Of a DNA stretch of 64,000 nucleotides, positions 45,730-56,399 are shown in pieces. The notes beneath the pieces were generated by a model. It ran no database searches. It worked only from the letters and a program-made list of their open reading frames with translations, and had not been told where the DNA came from. Source of the stretch: Chrysopilus asiliformis (lineage: Eukaryota; Arthropoda; Insecta; Diptera; Rhagionidae); assembly GCA_964034945.1 (NCBI GenBank), contig OZ035962.1:9933789-9997788 (forward strand), given 5' to 3'. Positions within the stretch are counted from its first letter, which is position 1; the number at the start of each line of letters is the position of its first letter. The position numbers were made by a program, and so were the translations under genes.

Positions 45730-48700
45730 ATGTTGCAAAAAATAAGATATTTGTTAATTCTGTTACTTATACCGAAACACAATGGCCAGGATCCGGATAA
45801 TATTCGTACGATGCCAAATTTTCCACGGGCCCTAGCTAATCCGGAAGTATGTCCGTTAAATGCATGTGATGTGCTGAAAATAATTTCGCAATATTTGATG
45901 ATGACTAAACCGACGAAAACCGAACAAGAAACAACTTATAGGGAGAAAAATCAAGGATTTCATACGGATTTTGAGCTTGAAAGGAGATTACGTCAAGTGG
46001 AGAGGAGGCTGGAGTCGGTTGAGCAGCCCATTTGGAAACTTAGGGGTGGAAGTGTGGAAGAGTGGAATCGTTGCACTCAAGGTCTTTGCCGATGTATGCC
46101 AGATACGAAGAGTTTAACCTGCTGGAATAATCATCTACGTTCAATTCCCCCACAGCAAATCGTTCCAATGGATATTATTTACATGTAAAGTTTCTTTATT
46201 TCAAGAGTGATTCAAGTAGAGATTCCATATGAAAAGTGCAAGTATTTTTCGATCGTTAATTTATATTTAAAATGTAGAATTGCCGACATAGACTGGTCCA
46301 CGTGCCGCGATGTCATTTAAAAGTTAACGACGTTATAAGCTAAAAATTAATTTTAATATTTCAATGTGGAAACTCTAAACGAATCATCCTGGTTTAAAAC
46401 AAATGTGTTTCTTTGACTCAATAGACATTCAAATTTAATGTAATTTTAGTGATTTATCTGAGAATCAACTTTCAACATTGCACAAGGATTCCTTAAACGG
46501 ATTGACGCATTTACTGGAATTGGATCTATCCAATAATCATTTTAATTTCCTACCATTTGATGTGTTCTACGATCTGGACAGTCTAGTACAACTGTAACTT
46601 TACAAATATCTTGATTTACCAAATTTTTGTAACATTTTTGTGTATTTCATTTTAAGACGGCTACAATCCAATGAATTGGAGGACTTACATGAAAATACAT
46701 TGATGAGATGTCGAAATTTGAATCTATTGGACCTTAAGAAAAATGTTTTAATATCACTTCCTGAGTCAATTTTCTATCATAATCCTAGGCTAACCGCTAT
46801 TAATTTATCGGAAAATAAAGTTAAGGTTTTCCCACCAAATTTGCTAAAGGAGCAGGGAAATCTACAAGAGTTTTATATGTCACGAAATGAAATTGAACAG
46901 CTGAAAAGTGGAAGCTTTAGTAGCCTCAGCAATTTGCGAATGTTGGATTTATCTTTGAATTCAATTGGTATGCTACGAATTCTTTGAAGGGTGTGATTCT
47001 ATATCAAGTAGAACAGTGTTAATTGCCTCTATTTCACGAAACAATATAGATGCAATCAATAAATTGTATATTGTTTTGTTTGAGAATATAGGGAACTACT
47101 AGATTTTTTTTGATTTGGAAGGGGTCGAGTGTCGGTGATCGTGGGCGATCTTCAAAATTAGTTCACTTGATATGCAATGACCTAAATACAATATTTATTT
47201 GATTTTTTTAATTAATTTTTTATTCTATATTTTAGGTAGTGTATTTCTTTATTGTTTCTTTTTTTTTAAATTTTTTAATTGACAAAATATTGAATTTGGT
47301 TTTTTTAATTTTTTTTCAAGGAAGCATTATGGACGATGTGTTTAAAAATCTCGTCAATTTAGAAGTTTTAAGTTTACATAATAATAAGATAACTTTTATT
47401 AGTAACCTGTTGTTTGAGAATTTGAGTTCGCTCTTGACATTGGACCTTACAATGAATTGGATTAAAGAGGTAACTTTTTTTTGAACGATTATTTTGAATT
47501 TTTTCGATTTACTCTCCAACCCCGATTGTGCTGAAAATTACCAAAATTCTTTATTGCTTTTGAAAAGTAAGCTCTATTACTAGTTTTTGTGGTTTTTTTT
47601 TAGAACATTTACCGTTGTTTTCGCCCTTTACTTTGTCGTGAAACGAAAAAGTTTTTCCTGTTGAATTTTAAAAAAGTACCAAACTCGCTTTTTTAACTAG
47701 GGAGAATATAGGTCCCGGAATGAATATGGATATAAGCATCTTGTCCCGGAAGCTAACCCTTTTCCTGTTGTTTCCAATTTAGTATAATAATATATTAAAC
47801 GCTAGAAAAAACGATAACTATATACGCAAAGAATACTTAAGTTTGGCTGGTGGTTGCTGTACATTATATCTATTCTCCTGCAGCGCATTTTTTCAATTAT
47901 TTTTCACAAACACCGCATGCAAGATTTTGATTTCCGCATGTCCGTCCGTCTGTCTGTCTGTCCATCTGTCTGTCCATCTGTCTGTCCGTCTGTCTGTCCG
48001 TCTGTCTGTCCGTCTGTCTGTCCGTCTGTCTGTCCGTCTGTCTGTCCGTCTGTCCGTCTGTCTGTCCGTCTGTCTGTCTGTCTGTCTGTTGGTCTGGCTG
48101 TTGGTCTGTCTGTTGGTCTGTCTGTTGGTCTGTCTGTTGGTCTGTCTGTTGGTCTGTCTGTTGGTCTGTCTGTTGGTCTGTCTGTTGGTCTGTCTGTTGG
48201 TCTGTCTGTCCGTCTGTCTGTCTGTCCGTCTGTCTGTCCGTCTGTCTGTCTGTCCGTCTGTCTGTCCGTCTGTCTGTCCGCCTGTCTGTCCGTCTGTCTG
48301 TCCGTCTGTCTGTCCATCTGTCTGTCCGTCTGTCTGTCCGTCTGTCTGTCCGTCTGTCTGTCCGTCTGTCTGTCCGTCTGTCTATCCGTCCGTTCGTCTG
48401 TCCGTCAGTCCGTCTGTGGCACGGATTGCGGGTGCACGGATTGAGCTAGAGACTTGAAAATTTACGCAGATTCGTTTTTCGTAAATTTTGTCTGCTCTAA
48501 TATAGAGTATGAGACCATGGGCTCCTGGTAATTGTGGCTTTTCTTATGTTTAATTTTGTTTTTTTTTTCTTTTTCGAAATTTCAAAGCTTTTTTAGACAC
48601 TTCTAAACTTTTTCAAATATAAAAACATGATAACATTGAAAAATTTTTATTGAACGTAAATCACATTATTTCTTTCTTTAAAGTATAAATACATTAAAAC

Positions 48701-51519
48701 AATAATAAAAATCAAAAAGCAAATTCCAAAACCTGTTATGAAATATGGTATAATATCCCCACGTTCTTTTCCCCAGCGAATTCTGCAAACTGTTTGATTT
48801 TTCTCGTCACAAATCTCAAAACATGTCTTACCATTAAAGTTTTGTTTAGTAAACTCTTTATAAAAGCTTTGATTTACAAATTCGGAGGCAAAACCAATAG
48901 TAAGCACAACCATTTTTGTTTCTCGTAGGACACAAAGCCAATAAATATCAATGCCAGGCTCAATAGTTATAACATGGTGAAATGAGTTTTTATTAAAAGG
49001 ATTTGTTTTTGTGTATTTAAAATAATTTTCAGATATTTCTTTTGCACGAAACTCTCCTGAATGACAAGAATTATTTTTGAACAATAGAAAACACTTTTTG
49101 TCGATTGGATCTTGTTTTAAATCAATATAACCGAACGAACATTTCAAATACATCAAGGAACCTGATTCGATTGGTATTTGAATCATTTTAAAAAAATTAT
49201 TAGCCACTCCCGCCATATCTATGTATAACGACAAGTGCACATCTCCACTAAGGTTTTGATCTTCACTAATTCCATGATTAGGGGGAAAAGGACATGACTC
49301 TGAAAAGTTTGCAAATGCTGCCCGTGCATAAAATAAGATAAGTGAAATAATTTGCAATATAACTGCCATTTTTTCAATTCTTTCTTTTTTATTTATTGTG
49401 GGAAATTTTTGAACAGTTTTTCACGTTATTAAGCAAAGAAATATTATTGTATCCAGACCAGCAAGACGGTATTTATAACAAGTAGTGGCGAGAAGTTACT
49501 ACAATTAAGTTAACAACACATACTGAACCTTCTTCGAAAAATCAAAGATATTACTTACAAAATCAGAACATAAAATAATCAATAAAAAAAAATACTTTTG
49601 TCAAACAGCAGCGAAATCCCCTATCGGATCGGATTTAAGCAACACAAAAATATTATTGTAGATTTTCTGATTTATATCAATTTTAAAAAAAGTAATATTT
49701 TCACTTCGTTACCGGGTTAAATTTTTTTGTATGATTTTTAGATTAAAAAAAAGAGAAATAACTTAAAAACGATTGAAAGAAAACGTTTTCCTTGCAGGAC
49801 CTTTCATTTCGAATTTTAAAATTCTAACACAGTATTCGTGATCTGCGAGCCTGTGATATTAGTGGGTGAAAATGTCTTCGAGAGATGGCTTCCCGAAGGA
49901 TAAAAACCGGATCCAAATCTCTTCAGTGGTACAAAATAATCAGGAGTGGAAGTACTAAAGATGGGGGCAATTCACAAAATCCACACATTTTGGTTGTAAT
50001 TTTACACAACGGCAATAAGTCGTAAAAATCAGTTTGGCGGTTTTTAGAGCCTCCCAATTTATCGATCTATGAATTTTCATCATATTGAGCAATAAAATAG
50101 ATAATTAATATTTCAAGGCTAAAAGTACAATCACTTATTAAATGTCTTCATACACTGAGCGAAAAAGTGATAGGAAACGCATATGAATTCGTATGTTTCC
50201 ACTATAAAACGGCGCCATTGCGCTAAATTGTAAGATTTACATTGAGCAATGTGAACAATGGCCGCATTGTAAATTCAACATTTTGCCATATGAATTGATA
50301 CCTATGGTGTGCATTTTAAGCAGCAAATATGCGGCGTTTTCTTTCTCCCTCGAATGCTTACTTGCATGTTGATTGAACAGAGATGAACAAATAAAAACGT
50401 AAACAGAAAGCGAACAAGAAAAATCTAATGGCGATAAATTAATGGAAACTTTTTGTGGAGTATTAATTTATAATGGACTTTTACTCCAATTGCATGTCGT
50501 GATTTTACTTGCAATTAAAAATTTTCGGCAATATTGGATCTGAAATTTAAACAGATTTTAATGGGCCATGAAATTATTTAGTTTTTAACGAAAAATTTCT
50601 TTAATTTTATTTTACCGGTCAAATTTATTTTTTCTTTTGCAATTAAATTTTGATGCCAATAAAATTGTGCTGTTTCAAAAATGTCTCCTATCCATATTTT
50701 ATACAATTTCCTTCAGCCATTAGCCTGAAATAAGAAATTTAATTCTCGAAGCGAAATCGTTTGCATTAAATGTCAATGGGGAATATGGCGGCTGAAGACA
50801 TCAACTTTTTTTTTCTTTTTACATTTGAAAATGCAAAATTAACCTCACAAAAATATAAAAGTATAAGTTGAAATGCATGATTTTATAGTCGAAAAATGTA
50901 ATTTCGGATTTTATTAACTCACATGTATTAAATGATATGGAAAATTGTAAAATTTACAAATCTTCAATTTAAAATGATATATGATTTATATTATTTTGTA
51001 TTTTACTCTGGGTTTTTCAATAGTACATATAAATTCATCAACAAACAATGTAAAATTTACCATGAAAACATAGTTTTCCCTGTTTTCATATTAATGTATA
51101 TGTAAGATCTATAAGTTTATATTGAAAATTGCGTACTTTTCCAATTTGGGGAAAGTTTTTACAATGCGAAGATTTACAATGCATCATTGTAAAAATCGCA
51201 ATGGGGTTTTTCTCTGAGTGTACAATATAAATTAGTATAAATGTTTAGTCTCGGTATTCTACGAAGGTTTTTGGGAGACCCGTCATAAGAATGATTCACG
51301 AAAAAAAAAATTCCCATTAGAAACGTCCTGTAAAATATATGAAAGCGATTATTTATAGGACTCTTTACTCAATTTTTATACCCTATCTGGTGAAACCATA
51401 AAAGGGTGTAAAATGTTCGCTCTACCATTTGTAGCACATAGAATTAATCGTCAGACAGAAAAATGAATTTCATGAGTGCATTAAGAATGATGAATAGACT
51501 AGATTTTTGCATGTCCTTC

Positions 51520-51550
<31 letters not shown>

Positions 51551-51620
51551 CTGTCCGTCTGTCCGTCTGTCCGTTTGTCCGTCTGTCCGTCTGTCCGTCT
51601 GTCCGTCTGTCCGTTTGTCC

Positions 51621-51658
<38 letters not shown>

Positions 51659-53171
51659 CCGTCTGTCCGTCTGTCCGTCTGTCTGTCTGTCTGTCCGTCT
51701 TTCACTTCATCCGTCCGTGAACGGATTGAGCTAGCTCCTGGCGGTTGTAGCTTTTCTTATGTTTACTTAGTTTCTGTCGAAACAAAATTTTACTGTTTTT
51801 ATTCTCTGTTACACAAAACTCCCCTTCTCCTTCATCCTTCCGCCCCATCTTCTTGCAATTCACATTAAAATGGACTTAGAAATCCAGAAAAATAAATCTT
51901 TCACACAAATTTTTTTACGGTATCGCAAAATTAAAAAAAAAATCTGGAATAAACTACTTTTCCAATGAGCTATTTTCTGAATTTTGTTTTATTTGATTCA
52001 AAATTTCGTTATCTATCATTCCTCCGAAGTCACATATCGTCGGCTAAAAGTGAAATTGTGCTAAGTCCATTTGGTATAATTTTCCAGAAGAGCAATGAAA
52101 ACATTGTTAAATCGTTTTAATGCTCTTTCAATAACACTGAGTTTTCTTTAAATGAGAATTAAATTGGGCTCAGTTTTCTTTAAATTAGACTCTGTTTTCT
52201 TTAAATGAAAATTAAAATGATTTAACAAGGTTTTTTATTGCTCTTCTGTCAAATTTGGTATAATGGACTTAGCACAATCTCACTTTTAGCCGACGATATG
52301 TTGTAGAAAATATTTTAACCAAAAATTTTGCTTTTGATTTTCAGGTAGAAGTCTTTGCCTTTTATTATCTTGGAAATTTACAACAACTATTTCTGGGACA
52401 GAATTCATTGTCGAAAATACCGAAAAAGCTTTTTATAAATATGGGCAATTGTACGCGTTTGATTTTATTTTCAAATAATTTGACGACTCTAGGGAGCGAT
52501 GATTTTCTGGGATTGAAAAATCTACAAAATTTAATGTTGAACAACAACGTCCTTAAAATATTCAATTTTGATGTTTTTTATCCTTTGCAGAAATTGGAAA
52601 AACTGTAAGTTTTGTTATGCATTCCTAAGCACAGTAGAACCTCGGTTTATGAACGTATCCGAAAGTTGGTTTATGAGCAAGTTCAAAGACCGAAGTCTCA
52701 CTGTGCTCAAAATTGATTAAAATTAAATTTGATTGAGTTCGAAAAAATTCCAGTCGAATTGATTCCAACAAATTGAAGTCTCTTCCTAATGGCTGCCTGG
52801 ACAAATTACCAAATTTGGTTGCCGTGAAGTTGGACAAGAATCCTTGGCATTGTGACTGTCACGCTTTGTATTTGGCACGATGGCTCCGAGCATCACCAGC
52901 TAAACTCTGGGATGGACAACCGGTGTGCAGAGGTCCTGGTGATTTGGGCGGTAATCCTGTAGGACTTCTTCGATATGATGATCTTTGCAATGGCACCTGG
53001 GCCAGCATGTTGTCCTTATCGCCACGACTTCCAATTCGAAAGAGTCAAATTTTAAAACCGAAAAATTTCACCGACTACATAAATATGTACATCAGACCTT
53101 ATCAGAATACCACCGAGCAGAATTTAAATCTTGAAACGACGAGAACGAATCCCTTTAGTAGTGAATCATAA
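45730..53171 (+). CDS. Secreted leucine-rich-repeat protein (six exons, 578 aa)
   Basis: Exons: 45730-46184, 46450-46593, 46657-46967, 47321-47469, 52345-52604, 52754-53171; every junction is GT/AG and the phases match. The protein begins with a signal peptide (MLQKIRYLLILLLI). A charged helical stretch follows (ELERRLRQVERRLESVEQP, about 80-98), then a Cys-rich LRR cap (CTQGLCRCMPDTKSLTC). About thirteen LRRs follow (for example LDLSNNHF, INLSENKV, LSLHNNKI, LMLNNNVL). They end in an LRRCT cap, NPWHCDC (469-475) to about residue 520. The last 50 residues are polar with no membrane helix, so the product is probably secreted. A poly(A) signal is at 53357-53362. Intron 4 (4875 bp) holds another gene and several transposons. 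The ligand is unknown. The helical-plus-LRR layout faintly recalls mosquito LRIM/APL1 immune proteins, with domains in a different order. Confidence 0.9.
47696..47770 (-). repeat. Reversed fragment of the GGGACGTATGGTCACC repeat
   Basis: ATAGGTCCCGGAATGAATAT and ATAAGCATCTTGTCCCGGAA are complements of parts of the 15340-15510 copy. In LRR intron 4. Confidence 0.5.
47935..48475 (-). repeat. Expanded 12-bp tandem array inside a TTTTTATACCC family copy
   Basis: About 475 bp (47941-48415) of 12-bp units of two kinds: TCTGTCTGTCCG flanking a central block of about ten TCTGTCTGTTGG units (roughly 48085-48210). After the array come GCACGGATTGCGGGTGCACG and TTGAGCTAGAGACTTG, as in the copy at 33480-34192. 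Because the period is a multiple of three, long open frames run through it on both strands; none is a gene. Located in LRR intron 4, just downstream of the nested gene's 3' end. Confidence 0.85.
48647..49369 (-). CDS. Nested intronic gene: unknown eight-cysteine type I membrane protein (240 aa)
   Basis: An intact single-exon frame lies antisense inside intron 4 of the LRR gene. The first 20 residues (MAVILQIISLILFYARAAFA) form a signal peptide. The ectodomain of about 185 residues has eight cysteines (in ESCP, LKCS, KKCF, NSCH, WLCV, KTCF, EICD, TVCR) and several N-glycosylation sequons (NFS, NLS, NQS, NQT). A membrane helix near residues 206-230 (ITGFGICFLIFIIVLMYLYF) precedes a ten-residue tail KERNNVIYVQ. 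The stop overlaps a minus-strand AATAAA (48646-48651), and a TATAAAT box lies about 100 bp upstream of the ATG. Even cysteine count, sequons and a clean frame argue for a real gene. I recognise no family; a cell-surface or receptor-like role is only a guess. Confidence 0.75.
   Translation of the reverse strand: MAVILQIISLILFYARAAFANFSESCPFPPNHGISEDQNLSGDVHLSLYIDMAGVANNFFKMIQIPIESGSLMYLKCSFGYIDLKQDPIDKKCFLLFKNNSCHSGEFRAKEISENYFKYTKTNPFNKNSFHHVITIEPGIDIYWLCVLRETKMVVLTIGFASEFVNQSFYKEFTKQNFNGKTCFEICDEKNQTVCRIRWGKERGDIIPYFITGFGICFLIFIIVLMYLYFKERNNVIYVQ
49471..49477 (-). promoter_or_regulatory. Probable TATA box of the nested gene
   Basis: On the minus strand this reads TATAAAT, with transcription expected about 30 bp on, near 49445, which leaves a 5' leader of about 75 nt before ATG 49369. 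No clear TCAGT initiator was seen at that spacing. Confidence 0.4.
49500..50150. other. LRR intron 4, upstream of the nested gene
   Basis: AT-rich intron sequence; I see no further gene. Confidence 0.5.
50151..51222. mobile_element. 1.07-kb element with TACACTGAG...CTGAGTGTA ends
   Basis: Begins TACACTGAGCGAAAAAG and ends TTTTTCTCTGAGTGTA. The interior near both ends is built from ATTGTAA and TTTACAATG-type motifs that pair across the element (CCATTGCGC left, GCAATGGGG right). No transposase frame. It shares end type with the element at 5113-5394 and lies in LRR intron 4. Confidence 0.7.
51376..51765 (-). mobile_element. TTTTTATACCC family copy with CCGTCTGT array
   Basis: Opens TTTTTATACCCTATCTGGTG, then a TCCGTCTG array (about 51515-51700), then CGGATTGAGCTAGCTCCTGG and TTGTAGCTTTTCTTATGTTT. 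The middle of the family consensus is deleted. Confidence 0.75.
52034..52299. mobile_element. Foldback element with about 75-bp arms (ATATCGTCGGCTAAAAGTG)
   Basis: The left arm ATATCGTCGGCTAAAAGTGA, TTGTGCTAAGTCCATTTGG and AGAAGAGCAATGAAAAC is mirrored by the right arm ending TCACTTTTAGCCGACGATAT. It lies 45 bp before exon 5 of the LRR gene. A near-identical right half occurs at 57203-57345. Confidence 0.85.
52632..52703. repeat. Small pogo-like remnant in LRR intron 5
   Basis: CAGTAGAACCTCGGTTTATG at the left and AGTCTCACTG at the right form weak inverted ends within the 149-bp intron. No TA duplication is evident. Confidence 0.4.
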
Positions 53172-53399
53172 TTTGATTGTAGGTGTTTTTGCGTAAGATA
53201 GCATATTCGATATTTATTTGCCGTTGAAATGTGTGGAATCGGAAATTCTTTTTTTTTCTTCTTTTCTTTAGGGCTAATTGGTGATATCTTCTTATCAGTT
53301 CTATTGTCATGATCAATAATTCAATTATATTTTGTTGTTAATGGATTGATAGGCATAATAAAAAGTTTTTCTTTGATAAAGCACATTTTTGAATTATTT

Positions 53400-54204
53400 T
53401 ATGCGATATCACTAGGAGACAATGTTTTTGTGAGACGTTTTTTCGTTGGGTAAAAAATCTGTCCACCATCAATGTTCTTCATTAGCTGAGAGTTTCGTAG
53501 TTATTTTGAAAAACAAAAAAATCCTATCAACAGATTGATGCTCAAACTGACCAATTTTGAATTTCCTCAGAGCCAAAAAGTAGCGTGACGTATTTTGTGG
53601 ACAGCTCTTATTAATTATAAAACATTTTCTTATTTTCATTTCAATCTGAAGAACTTTTACGATATTTTTTTTATCGAAATGAAGGAATTTTATTGAGTTC
53701 CAAAAAAAACATATTAATATCTGATATCACAACTTGTAAATTTCCTTAAAATGAAAAAGAAAAGATAACAATATGACTACGCTCTAGTTTCTGCGATTTT
53801 ACAAAATTATCTTCCATTTAGTATCGGAAAATATTCGACGATCGAAGGTGTTTTTAATGTTCTTTACTAAGTAATTATGCGGTTTGATTGCGAGTGAGTA
53901 ATAAAGGAAGTGCAGTGATGAATATTTAGAACTTCACAATTTTATTTGTGGTGAAAATTTAAATCTTTTACATAAGATTGTTGAGAAAATAATTTAACTG
54001 TGATAAGACAGTGTTTTTAATTTTTAATATGGATAAAACGAAGAATTTGCTGATCAAAAATCAATTGTTAGTTGCTGTAATATTTGGATTAATTTCGAGA
54101 ACACATTCACAAAGTTTGTAATTTCAATATTATTTTGATTTAGGTTATTTATGTACAATTTTATGAATAGTTTTATTCAAGCATAAATAATAGTGTTGGA
54201 AATA
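53400..54204. other. Intergenic DNA after the LRR gene
   Basis: AT-rich; no gene or bounded repeat seen. Confidence 0.5.
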
Positions 54205-55243
54205 TTAGTTGTGATGAACACAAAACTTTCGGAAAAAATAAGTAAAAAAATATTTTTTCAAATATCTTGAAAATCGTAAAGATACGTAAAAACCGATAAA
54301 ATAAAAAAAAATACAGGAAACTTCATTTCCTTTGAATCTCGTTATACCAATTTTTTCATAATTTCGCGAAGTTTTCGAGAGATTATCAAAAAACAGAGAA
54401 ACTTTCAAAAAACTTAATTTTTTTGAAATATGTTGAGAATCGTTAGAGCTACGCATTAAGCATTAACAAAAAATGTAGAAAATTTGATTTCCTCTAAATT
54501 TGGGGCTGAAATTTACTTTTTTCGACGGGGTATAAATCGAAGAGTGAGGGGGGAATTTACTATTCATCACCTTTCATTTGAGGTATCACACACCTCCTTA
54601 CCTTCTCCAGAAAAAAGTTTCATACAAACTCTGGGGGGCTCTAGAGGCGGCAAGGGAGGCCAGCGACGGCTAAAAACACCCATTTCCGATAGGGCATACT
54701 TCTCTCTACCCCTTTCTATACACGAAAAATACGTGACGTCATTGACGCTAAACTGAACTCTTGCCGAATTTGGTTATATGCATTTTTTCTTGAAAGTGAA
54801 TATTTTAAAATATCTTGAGAACCGTTAAAGATACAAAAAAATCCGTTAAAGTAGAAAATGTGGAAATTTTAATATTATTTAAATTTTCTTATATTCATTT
54901 TTCCCAAAAGCGCATAGGTTTCGAATTTTTTTCGAAAAACGATACTTTTTCAAAAAATTGTATGGGAAGTACCCGTTATATTATAACTACTGTTACTTTT
55001 CGAAAAGTTGACAGAAAACTGCGATTTCTGTAAAACTCATTCACAAAAAAATTCAAGTCGCTAGCTCAACGCGTTCTCGAGTTATTTAAGATACGTACAA
55101 CGGACAGACCAACAAAGAAATGCACGGACATTCTAATAATTTTGCCTTAATCGGATTTCGTACCCATCAGAAGTGTTCTATCTGCCCCGTTTTCGATCTC
55201 CAGCGTGGATACAGTATTCTCCTTCTATAAAGAGGAAAGTAAA
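54205..55243 (+). mobile_element. Longest copy of the ACTTTCCTC...GAGGAAAGT family
   Basis: Starts ATATTAGTTGTGATGAACAC then AAAACTTTC, and ends TCTATAAAGAGGAAAGT. It contains two successive CGTTA(A)AG-rich modules, AAGTCGCTAGCTCAACGCG, TCGAGTTATTTAAGATACG, CGGACAGACC, CACGGACATTCTAATA and TTTTCGATCTCCAGCGTGG. About 1 kb without an intact protein frame. Confidence 0.7.
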
Positions 55244-55274
55244 AATGATTCTAAATTTTTAACAATATCGAGAT

Positions 55275-55375
55275 TGTAGCACAAATGGTGGTAAAGTGGT
55301 CATAAAGTGGTCGTTGCAACCATAAAGTGACAAAATTAAAGTTTGGACGACCACTTTGTGACCTTTCGTGCTCTT
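55275..55375. mobile_element. Diverged relative of the 19941-20046 hairpin
   Basis: CATAAAGTGGTCGTTGCAAC and GACGACCACTTTGTGACC face each other around a short centre, resembling the hairpin at 19941. Confidence 0.5.
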
Positions 55376-55951
55376 TACGTTATTCCACTTTCTTCGCTTA
55401 TGACCATCCGATTCTATTTAGAATAATGTTGCAATCCTCATTCTCACTGATAATACATCCTACGTTGGGATTTGAGTCTTCCAAAAAAGGCTCCGTAACC
55501 ATTTAACGATCCGCATTAGCAGTTTTATGAGCATTGTAAAACATGGGTCAATTGCAGCATTTGTAAGGTGCTATCCATCAACAGCAGTGCTCGTGATAGC
55601 AATCCAAACTGAAGGCGTCCTTAGAACCAAGCACTAACTACAGCTTCTCGTTTCGGTAAGTCCACTTGAGAGTTGCACTTCACAAACAACGGAAATGTAT
55701 TTGTAATTTTGCCGTGTCTCCGCATTTTTGTATACGCAAAACTTCTGTCGCAGTGCAACCCTGATACCGAGATGGAAAAATTTTCTACAAAAATCCCGCA
55801 ATACAAATTTTAGTATTCGGTAAGTAATTGAATCATTTTTCTGAAAACTTTGGGAAGGTTAAATTATGACAAACGTATCAAAACTAAATCCAGCAGTACC
55901 AATATTTAATCAACTGTTTCTGTTGTTGTTAGCTTTACACGGAACATATCT
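55376..55951. other. Upstream flank of secreted gene 1
   Basis: No gene or bounded repeat seen. Confidence 0.5.
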
Positions 55952-55987
55952 TATAAAAGCTGAATTTTCTGATTAAATTATTTCAGT
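55952..55987 (+). promoter_or_regulatory. Core promoter of secreted gene 1 (TATA + initiator)
   Basis: TATAAAAG at 55952-55959 and TCAGT at 55983-55987; the initiator A lies 33 bp from the TATA start, the usual spacing. The 5' leader would be about 50 nt. Confidence 0.75.
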
Positions 55988-56034
55988 TTTCTTTTTCATT
56001 CAAGAAGAGATATTGATTTTAAAACAATTCAATT

Positions 56035-56367
56035 ATGAGGAAAATTTTGGTTTTTTTCTTGGTTTGTGTCGCTTTTGCGACTGTTAATGCTTCTTTTGCT
56101 GATGAAATTAAAAAATTCACAAAGGACACACTATCTTTTATTATATCCCAAGTTGATAGCGAATTTGGTTCATCAAGTAAAGAATGCAAAGAGGCTGTGT
56201 TGGTACAGCTTTTTAATCATAAGGATGCAATTGCGGCTGATGTCGATCACTGTTCTGATATCAAGGAGCTGGAACCCCTAATTGCATGCTTTAGGCAAGT
56301 GAAGGACCAGACTTTGGGAATTATTCACACTATTCAAGGAGGTTTGGATGTTTGTAAGGTGGCTTAG
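56035..56367 (+). CDS. Small secreted four-cysteine protein 1 (110 aa)
   Basis: Single exon. A signal peptide (MRKILVFFLVCVAFATVNA, about 19 residues) is followed by a mature chain of about 90 residues predicted largely helical. Its cysteines follow C-x21-C-x11-C-x21-C (in KECK, DHCS, IACF, DVCK), the same scaffold as the genes at 58390 and 61903. There is no membrane helix. Transcription is supported by a TATA/TCAGT promoter upstream and an AATAAA at 56379-56384, giving a very compact gene. I do not recognise the family; such proteins are often abundant secretions (salivary, reproductive or haemolymph), but no tissue can be deduced from sequence. Confidence 0.85.
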   Translation: MRKILVFFLVCVAFATVNASFADEIKKFTKDTLSFIISQVDSEFGSSSKECKEAVLVQLFNHKDAIAADVDHCSDIKELEPLIACFRQVKDQTLGIIHTIQGGLDVCKVA

Positions 56368-56399
56368 TTTTGTATGGCAATAAAAATGCTTTAAAAAAT

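Noticed and set aside
47935..48420. CRISPR-like array
   Set aside because: Eukaryotic context; there are no unique spacers, only 12-bp units in direct tandem.
47843..48457. Overlapping open frames of about 140-200 codons on both strands
   Set aside because: They run through a 12-bp tandem array, whose period is a multiple of three and which lacks stops in several frames. The products are simple repeats of Val/Cys/Leu/Ser or Asp/Arg/Thr/Gln.
51463..51868. Open frames on both strands over the CCGTCTGT tract
   Set aside because: Microsatellite artefacts inside a transposon copy; the same holds for 33241-33868 and 19329-19560.
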